A DNA stretch of 64,000 bases, from positions 18,426,378-18,490,377 of the forward strand of contig CM060855.1 in NCBI GenBank assembly GCA_030737835.1, read 5' to 3'. This document shows, in pieces, positions 35,651 to 48,245 of the stretch. The position numbers were made by a program, and so were the translations under genes. This DNA is from Acorus gramineus (taxonomy: Eukaryota > Streptophyta > Magnoliopsida > Acorales > Acoraceae). The notes below the pieces were generated by a model that ran no database searches, was not told where the DNA came from, and worked only from the letters and a program-made list of their open reading frames with translations. Within the stretch, counting starts at the first letter, position 1. The number at the start of each line of letters is the position of its first letter.

Positions 35651-36115
35651 CATCAAAACACACTCAAAACAATTCCATATATGGCTAATATGGGTCTTCA
35701 TGAATTTTGGATGACAAATTTTTTTTTTTTTCCTTTTTCTTACCTCAAGAATAGAAGGTTCCCAATCTGATGGGTCTTTTCCTCTCCATTTTTCTTCAAC
35801 AAATATTTTCTTTCCCCATTTTTAAGTGTCATGTGGGTTGCTGATGTTTGTTTTATGCCACAACTCTGACCAAACTATAAAGTTATTTGTAATTAATTAA
35901 TTGAGGAGTGGTGTGAAGAAGGGACAAATGATGGTGGTGTTGGTGTTGGAGGTGTTTGAGTTCTGACATCCAATCTATAGCCCTCCCATAACATCACTTG
36001 GGATTATTTTAATAAAGACCCTAGAAAGGATCAATACACCTGAAAAGCCCTTGGTCAGGGAGTACGGATCTTTTTTTTTTTTTGAAAAAAATGCAAATTC
36101 GTTTCACTCCATTAT

Positions 36116-36553
36116 TTTCCTTGAAATCCATATAACTCATGAAAATACATATGTAAATTTAAATAACTCTCTTAGTTAAATTTTCATTGACAGATAAAAA
36201 ATATTATGCAAATAATCTGTTTAGTTAACTCTGGTTGAGTACACCAAAAATCTCTTTTGTGAAAAATGTGAAAAATCATCTATAAATTATGATTTTACCC
36301 TAGCTGACTACATTATCAAACCCTATTTGGATTGGTAAAATCATCATTTACAGAGTATTTTTTACATTTTTAACACATTAAATGTAGTTCTTGGTACTGT
36401 GCTTTCAGTTATGATTAACTAAACATAATATTCTTCATCTGTCAACGAAAATTTAACTTAAGGGGCTATTCAGATTTACGTAAGTATTTTCATGGGGTTT
36501 ATATAAAATTCAGAAAAAGTAAAGGGGTTTATATGGATTTTAGGCAATTTACA
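36116..36553. mobile_element. Foldback element, family F1, copy 3 (most complete)
   Basis: It begins CCTTGAAATCCATATAACTC and ends GGTTTATATGGATTTTAGGC, which are inverted repeats. The inner inverted blocks pair ATGATTTTACC with GGTAAAATCATCAT and AACTCTGG with its partner. This copy lacks the Tourist insertion seen in copy 2. About 440 bp, non-coding. It lies about 500 bp upstream of the SCL1 leader. Confidence 0.7.
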
Positions 36554-36559
36554 AGGGTT

Positions 36560-37965
36560 TATAAATTTTTTTTAATTTTTATGTCGATGATATAAAATTA
36601 GTTTGCGTGTACATGCATGACTATTTTAAGTAAATATCATTTGAAGTGGGGGTAGTTCATAAAATGGGAAATTTTGGTCACTTAGGTGACATGTTGTGAT
36701 TGGATATAAGAGAAATACTGAGTGTTTGTGTGATTACCATAGATGTATATATATATATTTTTATTAGAAATCATTTTAATAGGAATTGATATTCTATGAA
36801 GCTGTTTGTTTTGTGATGGATTCTTTGTCGTTTTTCACTGCTTAGCTCATGCATGAAAAATAATAAAAAAAATTTGATTTAAGTACTAAAATACCTTTAT
36901 TAAAAGTCTTGTACGTATATATAATTTTTCTTTTTACTTATATTTCTATTGTAGGAAGCGTTAATTATAACACAATAAATTATTTAATAATAAAATAAAT
37001 GAAATTACATAAAACAATTATATATATAATTAAATAAAGATGAGAGTAATTTTTTTAATTATTTTACATTTCACATGATATAATCAGAAGCGGTTGCATA
37101 ATGATTGTATTTAAAATAAAACATCCCTTCTAATGTTTAGAAGATAAAAAAATAAAATATTATATATATTTTAATTTTTTTTACTTAGATACATGAACTA
37201 TAATTTTTTAAAATTATGTTATTAATAAAAAGCTATGATTTTCATCAAAAATAAAATCCCATTTGATTTCATCTTATTTTGCTACTTGCATGGATTTTGA
37301 ATCTAGTAGAAATAAATTTTTGTCTACCACTAACTAAAAATGTCTGTTTTCACGGCCATCGAATAATCATAGGTTCAAAATCTAAATTCACATTAAAATA
37401 CCACTAACTGAACAGAACCGCAGTTTAAGAAATTTAACATGACAATAAATTCATCATATGTTACAAAATATATATGAAAAACAAATTACATATACACCCA
37501 TAAAAACCTAAAAGTTTATATCTATCAGATATTGTCTAATAAATAAAATAAACCCAAAAAGTGATAGAAAAAGAACCCAACAAATTAAACCTTCAAATCA
37601 AAATATAGTACAATACAAGTATTTACTATTACAAAATGGGAAGAGACTTCAAAATCCAAATCTATATAGTATAATAATAATAATAACACTATATTAAAAG
37701 AATGGGGGTGCATATGAGACAAACAATATAGTGTGCACTTTTTTTATTTACCTATTTTGTCTCTGCAACATTTTTAAATTGACCTAATGATCTCTTTTCA
37801 TTGGAGCACTTTAATAAGGGCAATGAGGAAAAACCACTTGCATATGAGACAAAACAACATTGTGTACACTTTTTCTGATTTACCTCTTTTATCCCTACAA
37901 CTTTGTGATTTGTTTTATTACTTTTGTTTGTCAGGGGTAAGCAAGTAAAATTCTGAAAACAGACA
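36560..37965. other. AT-rich intergenic DNA
   Basis: Strongly AT-rich with no coding frame. A 66-bp-spaced pair of related blocks, CATATGAGACAAACAATATAGTG and CATATGAGACAAAACAACATTG at about 37711 and 37840, is an imperfect direct repeat. Nothing else is recognised. Confidence 0.4.
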
Positions 37966-37975
37966 TTTATTTTTA

Positions 37976-38934
37976 GGGTTAAAAGACATTTAAGTCCCTA
38001 CAAACATGGAAATACTCATATAAGTCCCTATTACAATTGAGACAAATGCACGAGTTCCTGAAAACTCAGAAAAAACTCAATTATCATTTCTGAGTTAAAT
38101 TTCCATCCAAACTTAACGGAATATTCCCAGAATATTCCATCATATATAATTGTGTAGACATTGAAGTCCTTATAAACAGTCATAAAAATAAATTAGTCCC
38201 TGCAAAAGATAAAATTACCCCTAAAAGACTTTTACATTAAATTGTGTATATATTATAGTCCCTATAAATAATCATAAAGATAAATTAGTCTCCGCAAAAG
38301 ACAAAATTGCTCTTGAAAGACTTTTACATGTAATTGAATAGACATTACAGTCCTTATAAACAATCGTAAAGACAAATTGGTCTCTCTAAAAGACAAAAAT
38401 ACCCTTGAAGGATTTTTACATTTAATTGTGCATACATTGCAATTTAAAAATTAAATACCCTCTAAAAGACTGCAATTTCTACACAATTAAATGTAAAAAT
38501 TCTTCAGGGGCATTTTTATCTTTTATATGTACCAATTTGTCTTTACGATTATTTATAAGGACTGTAATGTCTATCCAATTAAATGTAAAAATCTTTCAGG
38601 GGCAATTTTATCTTTTGCAAGGACTAATTTATCTTTATGATTGTTTATAGGGACTGCAATGTGTACACAATTTAATGTAAAAGTCTTTCAGGGGCAATTT
38701 TATTTTTTGCAGGGACTAATTTGTCTTTATGATTGTTTATAAGGACTTCAATGTCTACACAATTATATGTGATGGAATATTCTAGGAATATTCTGTTAAA
38801 TTTGGATGGAAATTTAACTCAGGGATGATAATTGGATTTTTCTGAGTTTTCAAGGACTCGTACGTCTGTCCTAATTTTAGTAGGGACTTATATGAGTTTT
38901 TTCATGTTTGTAGGGACTTAGATGTCTTTAACCC
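37976..38934. mobile_element. Mutator-type foldback element, 959 bp, with inverted arrays
   Basis: The 9-bp duplication TTATTTTTA flanks it exactly (37967-37975 and 38935-38943), as expected for Mutator-like elements. The two halves are nearly complete inverted copies, starting GGGTTAAAAGACATTTAAG and ending, on the other strand, GGGTTAAAGACATCTAAG. Each arm contains about four tandem units of ~88 bp (TTATAAACAATC...AAAGACAAATT...CCCTTGAAAGACTTTTACA). No transposase is encoded. Confidence 0.88.
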
Positions 38935-38943
38935 TTATTTTTA

Positions 38944-39362
38944 ATATCTCCATACGCGATGTCCATTCTCAGTCACATGTCTGTCATACATCTATTTGTC
39001 AATATGTTGGGGGTGTGTTAGGGTTCACAGTGAAAAATTTTAAAATACTTTTAAGATGCTTTTTAATTCAATGTTTTTAAAATCACATTTTCTATTATCA
39101 GATTGGTTTTTGTTCTATTTGATAACTTAGGTTTCAAATAAAAAATATTTCACTTTAATAAATCAATTAATGAAAATGTATATCTAACCGTCTATAACAT
39201 TGTCAAATTTTGTTTTTGGTCGACAATGAAAGATTTTTTTTTTTTTTTTGTAGGCAATGAAAAAATTGGCGCTTACAAAATTTGATAGCCTACAATTGGT
39301 TGTAGATCATTTGGGTGTGGTTAAAGAGTAAGAGTCATTATTATGAGAATATTGACTCATTA

Positions 39363-39405
<43 letters not shown>

Positions 39406-40760
39406 ATTACTTTCCTAGTTTTCTTAGTTTTCTTTTCTTATATTTTAAGATTTTTTTGTGTATCTATAAATAAAATATTTAATTCATTTAATATAATAAT
39501 AAGAATTCCTTTCATTTATTCTAACGGGTGCCAAGAGAAATTTTACTCCAACAAATTCTCTACAATTTTTTTATATGTGTGATGACTCTTGGATAAATAT
39601 ACTCAATTATTCAATTTGTATTGTGTGCATCAAATTTTGATAAGTCTGTCTCGGACATTTTTAAAAAAAATGACATTCAATTTCAACTTTTATGCAGGAA
39701 TGATCAGTTGTGGAAGGGTAATATTTAATGCTTATGTTTTAATATTTTGAGTTTTGGTTGTTGTTTTTTTTGAAAATTTGGTAGATATTGTTTCCCCGAT
39801 TTCATTAAAGATTTCGAAGTACAACACTGAAGGAGGTGAGAAGAAATAGAAGAATAAAACCAAAACCAGTAAACCTGGCTGTTTACATAGGAAGAAGGAA
39901 GAGAAAGGTTATCCTCGGCGGCGAGACCGGTTAGAGATATTTAACCAGGCTTGACAGAGTTTTGGTTGTTATATTACACTTGATTGGAAGTTTGAATCAC
40001 GATTATTATTATTTTTTTTAATTTATGGGCAGATGTCATTTTAAAAAAAAAAATCTCATTTTTCATTATCAGATTGGGTTTTTGTTCTCTTTTATTTGGC
40101 ATTAATATTGACAATTTTGATAAGATTTTGTCATGACCTTTTTTCTAATTAATAATGTTTAATATGTGTATATTTTTGTCCGCGGATTTAGGTCATATAT
40201 AATAAAAAAAATTTATTCATTGACTGGACTTATTTGAGGTATTATTCTATTTCAATTTTTTTTTAATTTATGAGCTATTATTTAGTCACATTATATGTAT
40301 TTGATTATTTTGCTTTATTCATTGAGTGATTTATTTAATTATTTGATTTTGTTATCATTATCTTAATATCATATCACGTGCCTTGACACATGTATCAAAA
40401 CTAGTATTCAATATATATATAGTATGCCATTGACATTGTATTTGATTGACGAATAATGAGATGCGAATGTGATAACGTAGAAAAAATATGAATAAATAAT
40501 ATGAGTGTCATTTACATTTTTGTATAGGTGAATATGATAATTATACCCACTTCATTTTTTACAGAGAAAATGTTTATTAATAATTTAATTAATAATTGGA
40601 TTTTAAAATCAAAACCAGCCCAAGCTTAAACACACTTGGACATTTAAATTTCCACAATGTTTGTAGTGTCTTCCCATGCATGTTCGAAATAAGGATAATG
40701 TCAATAATCCCATGAATATTTTTATGCATTTGTTCTAAGCCTTTGTTTTGAAGACATGTA
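38944..40760. other. AT-rich intergenic DNA with an ATT microsatellite
   Basis: Contains an (ATT)n tract at about 39361-39402, T runs at 39233-39250 and one retro-insertion (39763-39956, listed separately). No gene is seen. Confidence 0.5.
39763..39956 (-). mobile_element. 194-bp LINE-tail insertion with 14-bp target-site duplication
   Basis: GAGTTTTGGTTGTT occurs on both sides (39749-39762 and 39957-39970). On the minus strand the insert ends TTAATGAAATCGGGG, CAATATCTACC and an A tail, typical of the 3' end of a plant L1 LINE. It is heavily 5'-truncated and has no coding sequence. Confidence 0.75.
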
Positions 40761-40763
40761 TTA

Positions 40764-41387
40764 GAGTATCTCCAACAACATTTAATATCTTCAAATTTAG
40801 AGGGTGGTGTGATCAAACCACACTCTATATTCACTTTAAAATTTAAAGATTTGAATTTGACCCTCCAAGTTTAGAGGCCATTTCCATATTTGGAGGTCAT
40901 CTCTAAATCACTTTTTTCACTTTTTATTTTATTCACTAATTAATTCAACCTAATATATATTTAGATTTGTTAATCCATTTTTAATAAAAGTACTATAGTT
41001 AAAAAGATCTCATCGAGACCTTCACAATGAGACTCATATTATATTATTTTACAATTGATTTTCAATAAATCCTCTTACATTTGATATTCAAGAATTATTT
41101 TATTGATTTAATCAAAAAATTATTAATTTAAAAATAACTATAAAACCATTTAATATTAGATTCATTTTAAATGTCTTAATGAAATCTTTTCAATGATATA
41201 ATTTTTATATAAATGGAATAATAATAATAATATTTACTAATGAATTGTCATATAACATTATATAACTTAAAAAATAATAAGAAAAAATGGAGGGCAATGG
41301 TTGGAGTGCAACACCCTCCAAAAATGAATTTCCTCCAAATATGGAGGGTCAATCCTTTATATTTAGAGCCTTGGATTGGAGATGCTC
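40764..41387. mobile_element. Harbinger-type MITE, 624 bp
   Basis: The ends are inverted: GAGTATCTCCAACAAC at the left and GAGCATCTCCAATCCAAG on the other strand at the right. TTA and TAA border it, consistent with the TWA target of PIF/Harbinger elements. Inside, CCTCCAAGTTTAGAGG-like and GGAGGGTCAA-like motifs recur in both directions. It is non-coding. Confidence 0.7.
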
Positions 41388-41770
41388 TAATATACATGTG
41401 ACATAATGAAAAACACATGATAAACCACTCTTAGAAAAAGACCCTAATTTTCTTGATATTTATAAAAAAAAATCCTTACATATATAATCTAAGCCAAATT
41501 GTTCCATAGAATGATCTTGTTGGATGTCATAGATATGCTATGTTCTTCACATTGAAGATCTAGTGTTAATCTGTACATAGTCTCCACATTCATATATTTC
41601 ATATCGCAAAATATATATTTATTTTTCAAAAATAAAATATATATTTCCATGAAATATATATAATTCTGTACACAAAAATAAAGAATCACATATTTATCTA
41701 ATGAAACACATATTTTTTTAGTAAAATGAGACTGCAAGCGACATGAACAAAATCTCTTGAATTTTTTTTA

Positions 41771-42046
41771 GGGATTTTTATTTTTAATCCTTCATAAAGT
41801 ATAAGATTTAGTAATCGGTCTCTCACTTCATCATGTTATAATTTAACTATCTAGATTTAAAGGATATGTTCTTTATTAGTCTCTAGGAGGGACCTATAAT
41901 TAAATTGTCTGGTTTTCTTATTAGTTCATGTGAGAGACTAAAAAAGAACATGTCATTTAAATATAGGGACTTAAACTGTAATATGAAGAAGCAAGAGATC
42001 AATTACTAAATCATTATAGTTTATAAGAACTTAAAAATAAAAAACC
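41771..42046. mobile_element. Foldback MITE family D, copy 1
   Basis: GGGATTTTTATTTTTAATCC at the left pairs with GGTTTTTTATTTTTAAGTTC on the other strand at the right, and pairing continues through GATTTAGTAAT(C/T)G. The copy at 46491-46737 is the same family. No clear target duplication is visible. Confidence 0.6.
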
Positions 42047-42718
42047 TTTATTATAAAAAATTTGAGGTTCTCTAGGGGGGTATATGTAAAAAACCCCAGG
42101 TAATTAAGCCAGTAACTTCTGTGAACTTCTTGTCATGTTATGGGAACACAAAACGATGCCTTGTTGTAAGTCAAATGTGTGTGAACAAAATGGATCCCTC
42201 CCCAAAAAGCAGTGAAAAATCCACCCAGAAACCCCTTTTTCATACCAAAAATCCACCCAACCCCCTTCACCAAATCCTCTCAATCTAGAAACCCCATCTT
42301 GAATTTTCCATCATGATCACCAGATTTTTTTTTCTTCCCTTCCACCACTTTGAAAAGGTCCAATTCTTATCATCCAAGGGGTACCTAGATCTTTTCCTCT
42401 TTTTATATTATTATTCTGTACTAGCTAGTGGGGGCTGATAGGGTTGTCACTCAGTCACACATGTGTGTCTTCCAATAAGAACATTAGGGTTGGCTTAGAA
42501 AAATAAAAAGACATTCTGTGGTCCCCATATTTAACAGGGTTTTCATTATTTTTGTTGATGAAGTTGTACTTCATGCATGTTCTATGTTTTCCCAAACATA
42601 CTGGTTTGGTTTAGTATATGATGTTTTAGTTTAAAATCAGTTGGAATTTTTTTGGGTGATTGCATGAAAATGCATGGGTTGAAATATTTCAACATAAACC
42701 GCCCCAATGGGGTGTGAT
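42047..42718. other. Intergenic DNA, nothing recognised
   Basis: Mixed-composition non-coding sequence between two foldback elements. There is no long frame or repeat family that I can place. Confidence 0.4.
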
Positions 42719-43410
42719 TTAGGTTTTTCGCTCTCGATAGCTATACTGGGATAAATAATAATCCAGGCTGAATAAGTAATTTTTTATTTGGTTGTTTTTT
42801 TTGTTATTCTCATTGGGAAACGTAAAAATGACTTTTTTGTTGTTTGGTTTACCTTGGATAAAGTGATGATAAATGGTTGATAATGGATGAATAACCCCCG
42901 TATGCCATGAAACATAAGGCAAGAATAATGAAGAATAGATGAGAATAGCGAAAAAAGTTGTTTGTTTTGATAGAATAAACCCGATAGTTATGTCTGGATA
43001 AGTTAGAATAAAGCCTGATAACTATTCTAAGGAAATGGTGGAATTGCTTATCAAGGCTTATCTATCCCAATGGATAAAAATACCCTTCTCTGTCATTTTA
43101 AAAAATTTATCTCACCTAACAGACTCACACAGATTCCAAAAACTGTCACATCTATCAAATCAATCATATATCTCTCAAACTATTCCCAGGGGGTATAATT
43201 GTCATTTAAAAAATCATAAACTCTTATTCATCCCTTATCAACTATTTATCATCACTTTATTCAAGGTGAACCAAACAACAAAAAAATCATTTTTACGTTT
43301 CCCAATGAGAATAACAAAAAAGACAACCAAACAAAAAATTGCTTATTCAGTCTGGATTGTTATCTATCCCAATATAGCTATCAGGAGCGAATAACCCAAT
43401 GTCAGTCCCC
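42719..43410. mobile_element. Foldback element O with nested element N1
   Basis: The outer arms (42719-42894 and, inverted, about 43195-43410) are long inverted repeats sharing GATAGCTATA(C/T)TGGGATA and TCTCATTGGGAAACGTAAAA. Element N1 sits between them (about 42895-43194), starting CCCCCGTATGCC and ending CTATTCCCAGGGGG. It has no coding capacity. Confidence 0.65.
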
Positions 43411-43413
43411 ATA

Positions 43414-43727
43414 CGGGGGGCTGAGAATAGTATGAGATATATATAATTGATTTGATAGATGTGACAGCTTTTGGAATCTGTGTGAGTCTGTTAGGTGAGA
43501 TAAATTTTTTAAAATGACAGAGAAGGGTATTTTTATCCATTGGTATAGATAAACCTTGATAAGCAATTCCACAATTTCCTTAGAATAGTTATCACGCCTT
43601 ATCCTAGCTTATCCAGACATAACTATCGGGATTTATTCTGTCAAAACAAACATCTTTTTTTTTACTATTCTCCTGTATTCTTCCTTATTCTGGGCTTATT
43701 TCTCTAGCCATACGAGGGGAAAGGTAG
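43414..43727. mobile_element. Second copy of element N, inverted (N2)
   Basis: It is the reverse complement of N1 over about 300 bp, including TTTTTAAAATGACAGAGAAGG and AACTATCGGGATTTATTC. It ends AGCCATACGAGGGG. N1 and N2 are only about 220 bp apart, so the locus forms a long imperfect palindrome. Confidence 0.7.
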
Positions 43728-46490
43728 TAAGAGAGTACAGAACCACCCCTTCACGGGTTGGTAAAAGTACTTTATTTTCACCGACTGACTTTTCAATCTT
43801 ATCCTTGTTGATAGAAAAAAATTGAGCAAGCTAGAATAATAAAATCAAAAAAGAAAAAAAGAAGTTTATGAAGTAAAAAAAAAAAAGTAAGAGATGAGAT
43901 AAAAATGATTACTTGCCAATAATTCATCCCCCAAACCACATCCCCATCCCACTAACCAAAAAATGCCGGACACGCCGCTCTCTCTCTCCCTCTCCCTTCC
44001 CCCGCAGTCCACTAACTAAATTATTTTGGTTTGGTGGAGTTGGGGAGGTGGTTGGGGGACAGATGCACCATATATCTATTTACAAAAGAAAAATGTTACA
44101 CTACACTTAATCATTTATGCAATTATTAAACACATTTTGAATCCTTTTGAAATATATATTTATCTAATAAATTACATATTTTCATAAAAAATATACATAA
44201 TCGAATAAGTGACATATTTTTTTTACATATTTTGTAATAGTGTATATATTCTTACAAAACAAACAACCTTTTGTTGTTGTTATTCTCCGGTATTCAATTT
44301 TTTTTTATTGTTATTCTTTTTTCTGGGTTTTTGGGGTTTATGTTTCACCCCAAAATACATGGATAATTTTGAATTTTGAAGGCAATAAGATTCATGACAC
44401 TAAGAAAATGAAATATGAGTGGAAAAGAATGGTTGAAAACAATGTCGGATCTAACATGGAAACTCCCAAAGAAAGGGTTTAAAGAAATGGGCCTATGAAT
44501 TGGGCCCCTGAATAAACATAAAAGTAAAGGATCGCTGATACACTCAGTCCATTTTGCAGCTCCATATACTATGATAATGTAATATATACTGCACTATCAT
44601 AATGTATGACATAAATTTTTTTATTATTTTTCAACACGAAAAAAAATACTAATGTAACCCAGTATATATTTTATTTCATATAACTACATGTACTTCAATG
44701 GGAGAGTGTATAAATTAAAAAATAAAAATTACCGGTGTGGACTGCAATTGGGACTGAACATATCATTTTCCAAGAGGAATTGTTACGCATAGTATACTTG
44801 ACAATCCAAAACATAGACCGTACATGTTCTTACTTTCTTAAAAATCATTTACCTCATCCAATGTGGTATATATTTTTATAAAAAGTAAATATATACTCCA
44901 ATGAATTGAAAGATATCATTTATAGAAAATATGAAAATTTTCAACGAGGTATATACATCAATATAATGAGTGAAGGGGACTAACACAGTATATAGGACTG
45001 CATTTGGGATTGTAAAAATAATTGCGTGTAACATAGCTCAAACATGAAATTCAGAATATCTTTTAGATCCCTGCTCTGTTCAGTGTGTTTTGTAGTCCTG
45101 TTTGCAGTTCAGAAAGGATCTCCAGTCGACTAGAAATAATTTATATACTAGTTTTATATAATCCACTTTTAATAATAATATATATTTTATTAGATGAATA
45201 TATTTCTTAAAAAAATCAAAATGATTGGGGTTTACATATAGGACCGGGCATATCTTTTTTCTATTTTTCCTGCTATGGGGGCCTACACTCTCCTGTGATT
45301 ATATGGAAAAGAAAAATGTTAGATAACCCCGTTTTAGCCCCAAACATAGCATGCACTTATTTTGATTTTTTATAAAAATAATATACCTCATACAATGAGG
45401 CATATATATATTTTTATAAAAAATAATGTACATATTTTAATAAATTGTATGGACTAATTTATAAAGTATATGAATTTTTTTTTTCGAACGAGATATATGT
45501 ATACATCATTACAATGAATGCAAGTGGTTAATAATATATATGGGATTGTGAATGAGACTGTAAAATAGACTTATTTTACTGAATATAATAATGCTCTATG
45601 GAAATCCAACCCTCTTTGTAGCCTATCTCCAATCCCTAAATGTGTGGAAAATATGTACTTGTCTAATGAAGTACATACCATTATGAAAAATAAAGTATAT
45701 GCGTAGATAAATTACTACACATATATATTTGTTTTTAAAAATATTTTTTTTATTATTTGAACATACACTACACTAGTATAATATAAACACCACTAGGAGA
45801 ATATATATTCAACTAGTAGATTGTATAGTCCACTAGTGGATTGTCTCTAGAGACGACGAAATATATCGCATTGAAGTTGGGCTTTAAATTTAAAAAAAAA
45901 GGCGGAAAATGTTAGATACAATAATTCATTTGAACACTTTTACATTTTAACATGTTTTGAATTTTTTTCAAAGGCATATATCTGTGCATTAAAATTCATG
46001 CTTTTATAAAAATTTGAATACATTATTAATGAATTGAATGAATATTTTTTTTAGTCTAGATTATGATATATATATAAGCTTGCACGAATGACTTGAGTAT
46101 ACCAGTCCAGTACTAATTTGAAAATTGACATATCATGGTGCTGAGGAGATAATCCAATCCCAACATTTTTATAAAGATCATCTACATTATTAGTCTATTT
46201 TTATTGAATTCTACATAAAAATAAAAATCTGAATTTAAAATAACAACTATTTGAACCATTTGATAACTGATTACAAATTGGACTACGCTTGGAAAAAAAA
46301 GGGCTTTTAGCTTTTGTTGAAATTGAAGAAGCCCAAAGTGCTTCCAAACAAACTTTTTTCGGCGCTGTTACACCCAGATCCGTTTTTAGCCCCAATTCCA
46401 GCCCTCTATATGTCGATAGAAAATTAAAGACGCATATGCTCACGTTAACAAAGCATATGTTTTGAAAGAATTTTTTTACATTTTTTTAAA
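43728..46490. other. Repeat-rich intergenic DNA with several family-T fragments
   Basis: Fragments of family T are recognised by GAGGTATATAC/ATGAGTGA motifs and TACACTCAGTCC or GTGTAACA ends: about 44535-44765, 44780-45033 and 45312-45600. A plus-strand frame at 43913-44110 has no protein-like features. No gene is supported. Confidence 0.45.
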
Positions 46491-46737
46491 GGATTTTTTA
46501 TTTTTAAGTCCTCATAAACTATATGATTTAGTAATCGATCCTTCACTTCTTCATATTTAGGTTTACCCCAGATTTAAAGGATATATTCAAAAATCAAATA
46601 ATTTAGTAATAGGTCATTTCCAGGGACTAATAAGAAACATACCCTTTAAATATAGGCACTTAAACCTAAATATAAAAAAGTAAGGGATCGATCACTAAAT
46701 CATATAGTTTACAGAGACAAAAAAAATAAAAACCCCC
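46491..46737. mobile_element. Foldback MITE family D, copy 2
   Basis: The left arm GGATTTTTTATTTTTAAGTCC pairs with GGGGGTTTTTATTTTTTTTG on the other strand at the right, and pairing continues through AAACTATATGATTTAGT and ATCGATCC. An 8-bp TTTTTAAA is present on both sides (46483-46490 and 46738-46745). It is non-coding. Confidence 0.7.
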
Positions 46738-47740
46738 TTTTTAAATGCATTCATGCAATTCATTGGAGTATATGCTTCATTTTTTTATAAAAGCATGTAC
46801 CTCATTAGATGAGGTATACTATTTTTAAAAAATTTAAAACACATGTAGACTGGAATTGAGACTAAAAATAGAGCTGGACGTAGCATTATCCAACTTTTTA
46901 ATTAATTAAGCATGCCTTTTCGATTCCTACAAAAAGCAAAAGCTTAAACTTATCAGTTGGGAGTAATATTGGGGGCAACATTCCAAAATAACTTAGTTTC
47001 GCTACTACAAACAAAAATGCGGATTCAACTGTGTGGTTAAATTACTGAGAATAAATGGAGTGGTGTCCTCGAAAAAGAGACATTGCGCGCGCGCGTTGGG
47101 GGGGGGGGGTTTGTAATTTTTATATGTAATATTGTAATTCTTTATTATGTGTGAAGGTATTATGATCATATGTCAGGCTATATATACTTTTCTTGGGAGT
47201 TAGATTTTCTTGATAGTCAGTCCTAAAATTTAAGAGGGAGTTATATTTATAGCCACATCACACACATTATGTAATCCAAATATAAAAAAAAGGAAGAAAA
47301 TTATCTCTTTTGTTTCAATTCACAACACTATTTTTCTATATAGGGCTTTATCAATTTCTCAGTTCCACATAAAAGTGGAGAAATCTTCGTTTTGTGTTCA
47401 TATAAGAACAAGATGGTGGAAAATTAAGATTGTCAATCATCCAAAAATATCTAAATCTGTTTTAAATCCATATCCTAAAATTAAAAAATTATTTAATATT
47501 TGAAAATTTGGAGTGCAAATATGGATATCAATGTTTTAAATAAAAAAAATTATCTCAATTTGACATATTGTTTAATTAATACTGATCCCAAGATATGCGA
47601 TCAATATTCGATTTGTTGATGTATATGTACACACACTTATAGAAAATGTCATCATACAATTATTTTGAAAATTTAAATATCATTTTAATGTGTACTTTAC
47701 AATGAATATAAAATTATGTAGGACTTTGATGTAGCTCTTT
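46738..47740. other. AT-rich intergenic DNA
   Basis: Contains a family-T fragment (about 46745-46890), a GCGCGCGCGCG run followed by eleven G residues (47086-47110), and otherwise AT-rich DNA without frames. Confidence 0.4.
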
Positions 47741-48245
47741 AAATCCTCCTTTAGGGCTATTTGCTGTGCACATTAATGGATCACCACATGTCCGCAATCC
47801 AGGACCTGATTACAAAGGTTCGTGACCCGAACGGCTTACGACTCGTATGTCCGGTCCACCGACCGACTCACATATGATGACCAAATCAGATTGACTCAAT
47901 TCAGGGTTGGAATTAAATCCCAACAATATATATTTGATTTGAAGGGATCTCCCACCATCCATCATTAAATCCAAAAATCAAATATACCGAATCCCTCGTA
48001 TCGAGGGATCTCCATCCATCCGTCAGATGGGGAAGGTCGACCATCAATTCTAGGGCAGCCCTAAAGAACACTATAAATAGAGGTGTCAATCCTCCAATGA
48101 GGAAGGTGAACAATTCTTTTTTACCAAAAACCCTAATTTTGGCCACTGTCCCCACCTCCTTGTGTCCCCTCCACCTCCCTTCAGATTTCTGAAAATTTAC
48201 TCTTGAACACTTTTTTTAGTTCATCTTTCAGTTCCATAACCCATA
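47741..48245 (+). mobile_element. Possible LTR-like segment (fossil)
   Basis: A segment of higher GC than its flanks has a TATA box (CTATAAATAG near 48071) in mid-segment and a downstream pyrimidine-rich, leader-like stretch containing AAACCCTAATTTTGG. This resembles the U3-R-U5 layout of a plant LTR. No internal region, primer site or second LTR is visible, so if the call is right it is a solo or partial LTR of unknown family and age. A stray gene promoter is the alternative. Confidence 0.3.

Noticed and set aside
43913-44110. 65-codon plus-strand frame in a locally GC-richer patch
   Set aside because: Pro/Ser/Arg-rich with no conserved motif and no splice partner; surrounded by repeats.
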